The notes under the pieces were generated by a model. It was not told where the DNA came from, ran no database searches, and worked only from the letters and a program-made list of their open reading frames with translations. Below are positions 35,622-43,795 of a stretch of DNA of 64,000 nucleotides, one piece after another (the stretch's first letter is position 1; each line of letters starts with the position of its first letter). The translations under genes were made by a program, and so were the position numbers. The stretch is from the NCBI RefSeq assembly GCF_003386165.1, contig NZ_QRDV01000010.1, positions 109,297 to 173,296 of the forward strand, given 5' to 3'. This DNA is from Winogradskyella eximia. GTDB lineage: Bacteria > Bacteroidota > Bacteroidia > Flavobacteriales > Flavobacteriaceae.

Positions 35622-38600
35622 TTATTTTATAATCAATTTCTTAGTTTTTACTTCATTTTTGTTAAATACTTTTACAATATATACACCTGAAGTTACAGTA
35701 GAAGCGTCCAAAGTATTAAACGCACTAGACTCATCTAAGGTCTTACTTATAATGAGTCGTCCTTGTATATCATATAAGTTAACACTAGTAGTACCACTTA
35801 AATTTCCGCTTATAATTACCTCTCTAGGGCTTGATGATGCATATATAACCAGATTATCCCAATTAATAGTTGCTACAGCTAATATAGAAGATGAAAACCT
35901 AAGAAAAAAACGACCTACACCACTTAAATCATCAATTGGAGTAAAAATATAATTCGAATCATTTAATAAAATTTGCGTATTAGTTGTGGTATCTTCTAAG
36001 TACACATTTATATTTCCTGGCAATGTTGATACGTCATCAATACCAATACTTAGTTGAACACCTCCTGCCGCATTTATTCCAAGCGGAATCACAACATCAC
36101 TTAAATCTATAAAAGGTAAGGTTTGAATCGCCAAATCTAAGCCACTATTTTCTTCTACTAAATTTGAATAAATTGAAAATTCTGCCTCATTCCCATAATA
36201 TAAACCTGCATCGTAGCCATTATCCAAACCTCGTGTAGTGCCTTCTATAAAAAAAACATCTGTTGAAGCCAACTTATCGTTTGTATTAGCAAGACTTAGC
36301 TTACACAGCACAGCGCTATTAGCTGATGATCTATTTAAAATAAAATCATCCGAAGATCCCGATACTCGCATTGCTGTAGTAAAATCAACCGATCCTCCTC
36401 CAGATTTTGCTTTCACAAAGAAACCTTGACCAGGAGCAATTAATTCAACTAAACTCCCTTCTTCAATCGTTGCTTGATTCCATACAGTCCAACCATCAGA
36501 AGCATCTCCATCATAACCATATATAGCCTGAAATGGACCTGAGGAATTAAACTCATCTTTATTAGCTTGAAAAAAAGTATCAAAATCAATATACGATGGA
36601 TACGGATTCCCAATAAGATTCCAACCAAAACCAGCTGCGGTATCCAAAACAGAAACACCTAAAACATCAGCAGACCCTATACTTCCTGTGAAATTTAGAT
36701 TACTACCAGTATCTGTTGCCGCTCTAAAACCTATACCACTAGCTATTAATGTCCCATTATTAACAGTTGTATCATAATTTTCATAATTACCTGTTGTAGT
36801 ATTATATGGAGCAAAAGCACGTACAGTTCCTGATGCTGCTAAATCAGCATTCGCAGTATTAAAATCACCAAAATTTTGACCTATAAGTGGTGCCGAAATT
36901 AAATCATTAGAACCAGCCGGAAATACTTGAGCTGTATACCTACTATAACTCACCGTACCATATATTGTTCCATTAGAAATTATACTCGAAAAAGATTGTG
37001 ATGTAGAGTTAAGAGCGACTGTATTTGTTGTTAAAACAACACCAGAATTTACAGTAATTGAAGCACCCGCGTTTACAATAAGATTATTGCAGTTTAAATC
37101 ATTGTCCAAAACTAAATCTCCTGAATCTACGATAACATCATCTATCATTGTGGATACTCCCGTGGGATTACTAGGAGACCAGCTACCTGAATAAGTGTAT
37201 ACAACAGCCAATGGTGTTATTGTATGTATACCAAGATCTGAACATGAATCTTGAGAAGAATTAGACCATTGAGCTGAAATATAAGTTGTACTTGGCTCTA
37301 AAATATCTGGATCTCTTATTAATGTGGTATTCACAGCAAAATTGCCGCTTCCACCACCTAAAGTTCCAATAATATCAATTAAAACATCGTTATTAAATAA
37401 TCCTACAGGATCGTTTCCATTAAATTGAAACACTGAAGAATTTGTTAAATCATCAACCGCACTAGTGACGCATGTACTTGTATTTATAGAATTGTTTGCA
37501 ACCACATATACATCTCCATCAGTGATTTGCGCGCTACTAGGAAAAGAATACACCGTTGTATCCCAACTTGCATTTCCATTTACACTTTTTTTGATAGTAT
37601 AAGTTGATAAATCTACTGTTGCTCCTGTAAAATTCGCAATCTCTAAGACCTTATTATTACTACTTCCTTCTACATATTCCGAAATAAACAATTCCGTTGC
37701 TCCACTTGATCCTTCAAGTGTTGCCGTACAATCTTGATTGCTCACTGCAGATATATTTCCGGATGCATCTTTAGCAAAGAGTGTAAAACAATAGCTAGTT
37801 TCACTATTGAGTCCTGTAACCGTATAGAAGGTTGCCGTTGAATTTGTATTCACATAAAAAGAACCATCTACAAAAATATCGTAAGAGGTTACAGCTATAT
37901 TATCTGTAGATGCTGTCCAAGTTAGATCTACAGTACTTGATGTAGGGTTAGATGCCACTAAATTTGTTGGATCAGTTGGATCTTCAGTATCTGCGATTGG
38001 ATTCCAAATTAAGTTAGCATATTCTGGGTGACTGATAAAAGGGTTTGCATTTCCTTGAAAATTATATGCTGCATTATTTCTATCAATATCTCTTTGATCT
38101 ACTGGGTCAACATTATAATGCCAATCTAATAGCATATCAATTGCCCAATTTTCAAAAACATGATCTTCAGTGCCATCAAACATATCAAATGGATAGCCAT
38201 CTACAGTGGTTTCATATCTGGTTGCAAAATATAATAATGCTCTAGCGACATCACCTTTAAATTCATCAATAGGCTCAAAAACAGTTCCCGAATACCCAGA
38301 AACGGAACTACTCCCTAGCTTAGAGCCATTTGAAGAGGTCGCTGAAACTGATGCCACGGTTCCAAAAGGATAATTACTTCTTAACCCATTCACTTTTCCA
38401 TCAGTTGGGTAAACTTGATGAACATCATTTCTCATTGGTGACGCCTCGTTAAACACTGATTGCGGTACAATATGCTCTCTGTTATAACAATCACCTTCTA
38501 TTGAATATGTTCCACATTGATCAGAGCCTTGAGTAAAATTATACACATCAGAACCAGTTGGGTTTTCAGAATAGATATCTAAAATAGTATTATCATTTTC

Positions 38601-38807
38601 ATAATACAAATCTCTATCTGTGGTTTGGTAGGCCACCCAAAGACCACCATAACCTTGATCACTATGCCCAGTAGTAATAATATTATTAAGTTGCGTTTTT
38701 AATGTGTATCCACTTAAACCATTTGCAGAATCATAATAATCTGTAGGTACCTGTGAATATACATTTGTCGCTAATACTAAAATGAATAAAAAATAAAATT
38801 GTTTCAT
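35622..38807 (-). CDS. Secreted endonuclease I with FN3, lamin-tail and type IX sorting domains
   Basis: A 1061-residue exported nuclease. Order: signal peptide 1-18; endonuclease I domain about 20-265 with the catalytic region CYNREHIVPQSVFNE and DVHQVYPTDGKVNGLRSNYPFG; fibronectin type III domain about 272-360; lamin-tail domain about 370-490 (ELFISEYVEGSSNNKVLEIANFTG); a long beta-rich region; and a C-terminal type IX sorting tail (GVYIVKVFNKNEVKTKKLIIK). It would be exported by the PorQ-linked system and act on extracellular DNA as a nutrient or biofilm component. It is followed by no partner gene. Confidence 0.92.
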   Translation of the reverse strand: MKQFYFLFILVLATNVYSQVPTDYYDSANGLSGYTLKTQLNNIITTGHSDQGYGGLWVAYQTTDRDLYYENDNTILDIYSENPTGSDVYNFTQGSDQCGTYSIEGDCYNREHIVPQSVFNEASPMRNDVHQVYPTDGKVNGLRSNYPFGTVASVSATSSNGSKLGSSSVSGYSGTVFEPIDEFKGDVARALLYFATRYETTVDGYPFDMFDGTEDHVFENWAIDMLLDWHYNVDPVDQRDIDRNNAAYNFQGNANPFISHPEYANLIWNPIADTEDPTDPTNLVASNPTSSTVDLTWTASTDNIAVTSYDIFVDGSFYVNTNSTATFYTVTGLNSETSYCFTLFAKDASGNISAVSNQDCTATLEGSSGATELFISEYVEGSSNNKVLEIANFTGATVDLSTYTIKKSVNGNASWDTTVYSFPSSAQITDGDVYVVANNSINTSTCVTSAVDDLTNSSVFQFNGNDPVGLFNNDVLIDIIGTLGGGSGNFAVNTTLIRDPDILEPSTTYISAQWSNSSQDSCSDLGIHTITPLAVVYTYSGSWSPSNPTGVSTMIDDVIVDSGDLVLDNDLNCNNLIVNAGASITVNSGVVLTTNTVALNSTSQSFSSIISNGTIYGTVSYSRYTAQVFPAGSNDLISAPLIGQNFGDFNTANADLAASGTVRAFAPYNTTTGNYENYDTTVNNGTLIASGIGFRAATDTGSNLNFTGSIGSADVLGVSVLDTAAGFGWNLIGNPYPSYIDFDTFFQANKDEFNSSGPFQAIYGYDGDASDGWTVWNQATIEEGSLVELIAPGQGFFVKAKSGGGSVDFTTAMRVSGSSDDFILNRSSANSAVLCKLSLANTNDKLASTDVFFIEGTTRGLDNGYDAGLYYGNEAEFSIYSNLVEENSGLDLAIQTLPFIDLSDVVIPLGINAAGGVQLSIGIDDVSTLPGNINVYLEDTTTNTQILLNDSNYIFTPIDDLSGVGRFFLRFSSSILAVATINWDNLVIYASSSPREVIISGNLSGTTSVNLYDIQGRLIISKTLDESSAFNTLDASTVTSGVYIVKVFNKNEVKTKKLIIK

Positions 38808-39083
38808 TAAATTTGAGGTAAAATAATTTTGACTAAACTATAATTTTAACAGACCAAATACAAAGCTTATCGACAACACACCAATATAATTAACTTTTGG
38901 AGGTTTTTTCTTTCTAAAATCATCAAATAAAATCTGTCAAAATAAATCTAATTATATGCAAACGAGATAGATTCAGATAATAATCTACTCATTTATGAGA
39001 ATAAAATCAGCTAAAGAAAAAATTCACCTAACCGACAACAAATCAAATTCTAATTTAAAAAGGAATTTGGTAAATTCGCATTT

Positions 39084-41186
39084 ATGAGTGTGAATCTACA
39101 AACTCCCATTGATTATCTCAAAGGCGTTGGCCCAAACCGAGCAGATTTATTGCGCTCAGAGTTAGGTATACAAACATATCAAGACCTCATAAATCTATTT
39201 CCTAATCGCTATATAGATCGCACTAGATATTACAAAATAAACGAATTGCAGCGCAACAACGCTGAAGTTCAGATCATTGGTGTTATTACCGGATTTAAAG
39301 AAGTCGCTCAAAAACGAGGCAAACGCTTAGTCGCTAGTTTCAAAGACGACAGTGGAATGATGGAACTCGTATGGTTTAGAGGACAGAAATGGATACGGGA
39401 AAATCTAAAAATAGGTCAACCTTATGTAATTTTCGGAAAAACCAATTGGTTTAGCGGTAAATACAGCATGCCACATCCCGAAATTGAATTGAAATCAGAA
39501 CACGAAAGTAATTTGCGTTCTGCCATGCAAGCCATTTACCCTTCTACCGAAAAACTATCAAATAAAGGAGTTACCAATAAAGTTGTAACCAATATAATGC
39601 AGCAATTATTTTTAGAAACCAATGGTCGATTTATTGAGACCTTACCTGATTCAGTAATGACTGAATTAAAATTAATTTCGAAATCAGATGCCCTTTTTAA
39701 TATTCATTTTCCGAAGACTCCAGAGCTATTAGCAAGAGCTCAATTTCGATTAAAATTTGAAGAATTATTTTACATTCAGCTGCAATTAATTATTAAAAAT
39801 CTTATCCATAAATCAAAAATAAAAGGCTTCTCTTTTGATAAAGTTGGCAACTATTTTAACACCTTTTACAAAGACCATTTACCCTTTGAATTAACCAATG
39901 CACAGAAGCGTGTTTTAAAAAAAATTAGACTCGATTTAGGTAGTAATGCACAGATGAATCGACTTTTACAAGGAGATGTGGGCTCAGGTAAAACCATTGT
40001 TGCCTTTATGTCAATGCTTATGGGACTTGACAATGATTTTCAATGTTGCCTAATGGCTCCGACTGCTATTTTGTCAGCTCAGCACCACCAAGGAATAAGT
40101 GAATTATGCAAACCATTAAACATCAGTGTTTCACTACTAACTGGTTCAACTAAAACTTCAGATAGAAAAATAATTCATGAAAATCTAGAAAATGGCAATT
40201 TACAGATCTTAATTGGCACACATGCACTACTTGAAGATAAGGTAAAATTCAAAAATCTAGGCCTCGCCATTATAGATGAACAGCACCGTTTTGGAGTCGC
40301 ACAACGAAGTAAATTATGGCATAAAAATGAATTGCCTCCAAACGTTTTGGTTATGACTGCTACTCCAATTCCGAGAACCTTAGCCATGTCCGTTTACGGA
40401 GACTTAGACATCTCAGTAATTGACGAATTACCTGCAGGTAGAAAACCGATAAAAACAGTGCATCGTTATGATAATAATCGACTGAAAGTTTTCAAATTTA
40501 TGAAAGATGAAATCGCTTTAGGAAGACAAATTTATATCGTCTACCCCTTAATTCAAGAAAGCGAAAAAATGGATTATAAGGATTTAATGGATGGCTACGA
40601 AAGTGTCTCTAGAGAATTCCCTATGCCAGATTATCAAATTTCGATTGTACATGGTAAAATGAAACCAGCCGACAAAGATTACGAAATGCAACGTTTTGTA
40701 AAAGGCGAAACTCAAATTATGGTAGCCACTACAGTAATTGAAGTTGGAGTTAACGTGCCCAATGCTTCGGTAATGATTATTGAAAGTGCAGAACGCTTTG
40801 GTTTATCGCAATTACACCAATTACGTGGACGTGTTGGTCGTGGTGCAGAACAGAGTTATTGTATTTTAATGACGAGCCACAAATTGAGTCAGGATAGTAA
40901 AACCAGACTGGAAACCATGGTACGTAGCAGTGATGGCTTTGAAATTGCTGAAGTGGATTTAAAACTGCGTGGACCTGGTGATATTATGGGCACACAACAA
41001 AGTGGTATTTTAAATTTACGTATTGCAGACATTGTTAAAGACAAAGACATCTTAGAACAATCGCGCTATTACGCTAAAAGTATTCTAAAACAAGACCCTA
41101 GTTTAGCCGCGCCAGAACACAAAGTTATTTTACACACTTACAGACAGATGAGCAAATACCGCAATATTTGGAATTATATTTCTTAA
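39084..41186 (+). CDS. recG: ATP-dependent DNA helicase RecG
   Basis: RecG remodels stalled replication forks and Holliday junctions. The N-terminal wedge domain with an OB fold lies at about 1-200 (VGPNRADLL, GFKEVAQKRGKRLVASFKD). Walker A GDVGSGKT is at about residues 299-306, the DEQH box IIDEQHRFG at about 395, and motif VI QLRGRVGRGAEQSYCIL at about 580. Length 700 is typical. It is alone on its strand between convergent or divergent neighbours. No Shine-Dalgarno or strong promoter was seen upstream. Confidence 0.97.
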   Translation: MSVNLQTPIDYLKGVGPNRADLLRSELGIQTYQDLINLFPNRYIDRTRYYKINELQRNNAEVQIIGVITGFKEVAQKRGKRLVASFKDDSGMMELVWFRGQKWIRENLKIGQPYVIFGKTNWFSGKYSMPHPEIELKSEHESNLRSAMQAIYPSTEKLSNKGVTNKVVTNIMQQLFLETNGRFIETLPDSVMTELKLISKSDALFNIHFPKTPELLARAQFRLKFEELFYIQLQLIIKNLIHKSKIKGFSFDKVGNYFNTFYKDHLPFELTNAQKRVLKKIRLDLGSNAQMNRLLQGDVGSGKTIVAFMSMLMGLDNDFQCCLMAPTAILSAQHHQGISELCKPLNISVSLLTGSTKTSDRKIIHENLENGNLQILIGTHALLEDKVKFKNLGLAIIDEQHRFGVAQRSKLWHKNELPPNVLVMTATPIPRTLAMSVYGDLDISVIDELPAGRKPIKTVHRYDNNRLKVFKFMKDEIALGRQIYIVYPLIQESEKMDYKDLMDGYESVSREFPMPDYQISIVHGKMKPADKDYEMQRFVKGETQIMVATTVIEVGVNVPNASVMIIESAERFGLSQLHQLRGRVGRGAEQSYCILMTSHKLSQDSKTRLETMVRSSDGFEIAEVDLKLRGPGDIMGTQQSGILNLRIADIVKDKDILEQSRYYAKSILKQDPSLAAPEHKVILHTYRQMSKYRNIWNYIS

Positions 41187-41231
41187 TCGCATCTCACCGA
41201 TAGTGCAAACCAACCTAGTCCGCAATAAAAA

Positions 41232-41256
41232 AAAGAGACGCATAATGCGCCTCTTT
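41232..41256 (-). terminator. Terminator of the PfpI/DJ-1 gene
   Basis: Stem arms AAAGAGACGCAT (41232-41243) and ATGCGCCTCTTT (41245-41256) pair with one A-C mismatch and a one-base loop. Eight T follow on the minus strand. Confidence 0.85.
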
Positions 41257-41288
41257 CCCCTACTTAACTTAACCTAACTAACCTAATA

Positions 41289-41849
41289 TTACGCTGTTTG
41301 CGCTTCGTGCTTACCTTCATAAACTTCTTCTACTAATTTCGCATTAAATGCTGGTAAATCCTCTGGAGATCTACTAGTAACTAATCCAGAATCTACTACT
41401 ACTTCTTCATCTACCCAATTAGCTCCTGCATTAATCATATCTGTTTTTATTGAACTGTAAGATGTAATTTTTCTACCTTCTAAAACTCCAGCTTCTGCCA
41501 ATAACCATGGTGCATGGCAAATCGCTGCAACTGGCTTATGATTTTCGAAAAATGACTTTACAAAATCGACAGCTTTTTTATCTTTTCTTAACAAATCTGG
41601 ATTGATTTGGCCACCTGGAAGCATTAAAGCGTTATAATCGTTTTGACTCACCTCACTTAACGTTTTATCAACTTTATAAGATGTACTCCAATTTCCATCA
41701 GACCACCCTTTTATTTCGCCAGACTCTAAAGACACAATATGCACTTCTGCTCCTGCTTCTTCTAAAGCCTTTTTTGGTTCTCTTAATTCACTTTCTTCAA
41801 ATCCGTTTGTTGCTAATATTGCTACTATTTTTTTATTTAAATTTTCCAT
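41289..41849 (-). CDS. PfpI/DJ-1-family protein (YhbO/HchA-like)
   Basis: A 186-residue type 1 glutamine amidotransferase-like protein. The nucleophile elbow AAICHAPWLLAEAG contains the catalytic Cys with the following His (about 108-121), and GWSDG and LMLPGGQINPDLLR are family segments. Members act as proteases, deglycases or chaperones under stress; the exact activity is not settled by sequence. It is followed by a terminator and preceded, 71 bases away, by an NAD(P)-binding protein gene on the same strand. Confidence 0.9.
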   Translation of the reverse strand: MENLNKKIVAILATNGFEESELREPKKALEEAGAEVHIVSLESGEIKGWSDGNWSTSYKVDKTLSEVSQNDYNALMLPGGQINPDLLRKDKKAVDFVKSFFENHKPVAAICHAPWLLAEAGVLEGRKITSYSSIKTDMINAGANWVDEEVVVDSGLVTSRSPEDLPAFNAKLVEEVYEGKHEAQTA

Positions 41850-41920
41850 TTTCTTTTAATTTTAGAATTATTGTACTTTAATTTAATTGTGAAATTTGTG
41901 TTACTGTATATAGGCAAAAC

Positions 41921-42562
41921 CTAACTAACACTCATAGTCATTTCATTCATCGCCTCACCTATTAAAGTATCACCTTCAAGTATTTCAAAAGTTATATTAC
42001 AAGGTGCATCATCATGCAAAGCTCTAACTAATGTTTGTGCCACATCTGCTCTACTAATTTCACCATGCTTATTCAATTTTTCCTTTAATTCAATTTTTCC
42101 TTTTCCTTCTGAATTATTCAAGGTACCAGGTCTTACGATAGTGTAATTTAATTTACTAGCCTTTAAATGCTGGTCTGCATTCTGCTTTGCTTTCATATAG
42201 TCTTCCATACCTTCTACTTCCTCAGGAGTATCAGCGCCCATTGAACTTAACATTACAAACTTTTTAACATTTGCCATTTTAGAGACTGCCATTAAACGTT
42301 TTGCACCTTCTTGATCTACTTCTACTACGTTTTTTCCGCCTGATCCTGCAGCGAAAACAACTTTATCAACTCCTTCTATTGCATGTGTTAAATCCTCGGT
42401 TAAATCAGCTAAAACAGTATCCACACCTTGAGACTTAAACTGCTCTATTTGCTCTTGCTTTCTTACCATTGCAATAGGATTAAAATATTGTGATGATTTT
42501 AGAAGGTTAACTATTTTTTTTCCAGTGGTACCGTTAGCACCAGCTAATAATATATTTTCCAT
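41921..42562 (-). CDS. NAD(P)-binding Rossmann protein (NmrA/YwnB-like SDR)
   Basis: A 213-residue atypical short-chain dehydrogenase. The nucleotide motif GANGTTGKKIV is at residues 8-18, and VVFAAGSGGKNVVEVDQEGAKRL and SSMGAD (about 107) follow, with no classical YxxxK, so it belongs to the atypical NmrA/HSCARG group of redox or stress sensors. It lies 71 bases upstream of the PfpI/DJ-1 gene on the same strand. An operator-like inverted repeat lies in the shared divergent region with kduD. Confidence 0.85.
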   Translation of the reverse strand: MENILLAGANGTTGKKIVNLLKSSQYFNPIAMVRKQEQIEQFKSQGVDTVLADLTEDLTHAIEGVDKVVFAAGSGGKNVVEVDQEGAKRLMAVSKMANVKKFVMLSSMGADTPEEVEGMEDYMKAKQNADQHLKASKLNYTIVRPGTLNNSEGKGKIELKEKLNKHGEISRADVAQTLVRALHDDAPCNITFEILEGDTLIGEAMNEMTMSVS

Positions 42563-42760
42563 AAATCTTTTTATTTATTGTTAATATAAAATGTACGTAT
42601 GCCCTATTTTATATCTGTTTATATGATTCCATACAAAATTAAAGACTATAACTCCTACCTATTAACTTGTATGCAATTAATCTTAGCGCATATTAAAAAC
42701 GCGATAATTTATAAAGCAGTCTTAGACAAATAAAAAAACATTAAGAGATGCTCGCCAAGA

Positions 42761-42797
42761 ATAATACCATGGCATTAAAAAACAGATATGGTATAAT
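42761..42797. promoter_or_regulatory. Operator-like inverted repeat between the SDR gene and kduD
   Basis: Ten-base arms ATAATACCAT (42761-42770) and ATGGTATAAT (42788-42797) match at nine of ten positions, with a 17-base spacer. The 324-base divergent region from 42563 to 42886 holds no gene. The site is 90-126 bases before the kduD start. A weak -7-like TATTTTTA lies near 42847-42854. Confidence 0.5.
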
Positions 42798-42886
42798 TTA
42801 GAATTTAAATAAGCCTATTAAAAACAATTTGAAATTTAAAAATCATTATTTTTAGCATTACACAAAATGAAATTATAAATATTAAA

Positions 42887-43657
42887 ATGAGTGCATTAAA
42901 CAAGTTTGAACTCAAAGGAAAAATTGCTTTAGTAACAGGATGCAAAAGAGGAATAGGTAAAGCGATGGCAATTGCCTTAGCAGAGGCAGGCGCTGATATT
43001 ATTGGTGTTAGTACATCACTAGAAAAACAAGATAGTGATGTAGAAAAGGAAATACTTGAGTTAGGAAGAAAATTTTCAGCATACCAATGTGATTTTAGTA
43101 ACCGAGAGGCACTGCATAGCTTTATTAAAAAGGTAAAAACTGATTTCCCAATTATTGACATTCTCGTTAATAATGCTGGTACTATAAAGCGAGCTCCTGC
43201 CGCAGATCACGAAGACGACCTTTGGGATCATGTGATTGAAGTTAACCAAACAGCTCCGTTTATATTGACTAGAGAATTAGGCAAAGAGATGCTAAAACTA
43301 GGAAGTGGAAAAATAGTATTTATCGCATCCTTATTAACTTTTCAAGGAGGCATAAATGTACCTAGTTATGCTGCTAGCAAAGGAGCTATTGGACAATTAA
43401 CCATGGCGTTTTCTAATGAATGGGCATCAAAAGGCATCAATGTAAATGCTATTGCTCCTGGCTACATTAACACAGACAATACCACTGATTTAAGAAAAGA
43501 CACTAAACGATCTGAAGCTATTCTTTCTAGAATTCCCGCTGGACACTGGGGAGAACCAGAAGATTTATCAGGTCCAATTGTTTTTCTTTGCTCAGACGCC
43601 TCAAATTACATACATGGCAGCACGATACTTGTTGATGGAGGTTGGATGGGCAGATAA
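42887..43657 (+). CDS. kduD: SDR oxidoreductase, probable 2-deoxy-D-gluconate 3-dehydrogenase
   Basis: A 256-residue classical short-chain dehydrogenase. TGCKRGIGKAM (about 17-27) is the coenzyme motif, NNAGTIKRAP (about 94-103) the structural NAG motif, and YAASK (about 162-166) the catalytic YxxxK. The sequence LLTFQGGINVPSYAASKGAIGQLTMAFSNEWASKGINVNAIAPGYI is typical of KduD, which acts in pectin and glycuronan breakdown. No kduI or polysaccharide lyase gene is adjacent. The general fold is certain, the sugar substrate less so. Confidence 0.85.
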   Translation: MSALNKFELKGKIALVTGCKRGIGKAMAIALAEAGADIIGVSTSLEKQDSDVEKEILELGRKFSAYQCDFSNREALHSFIKKVKTDFPIIDILVNNAGTIKRAPAADHEDDLWDHVIEVNQTAPFILTRELGKEMLKLGSGKIVFIASLLTFQGGINVPSYAASKGAIGQLTMAFSNEWASKGINVNAIAPGYINTDNTTDLRKDTKRSEAILSRIPAGHWGEPEDLSGPIVFLCSDASNYIHGSTILVDGGWMGR

Positions 43658-43766
43658 TTTAAGGCTATAAAATGTTATTTTGAGTCATTTAATTATCTAA
43701 AAATAATATCTATAAAATCAATTCTAAATTTTATCCTTTCACATTTCATTACAAATCAACTATTAC

Positions 43767-43774
43767 TATCTTTG
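43767..43774 (+). promoter_or_regulatory. pheT promoter -7 element
   Basis: TATCTTTG is a perfect TAnnTTTG located 22 bases before the pheT ATG. The -33 region has TTTC (43744-43747) at about the right distance instead of TTTG. The leader would be only about 15 bases. Confidence 0.5.
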
Positions 43775-43795
43775 TGGCTTGACTAAATTTACAAA

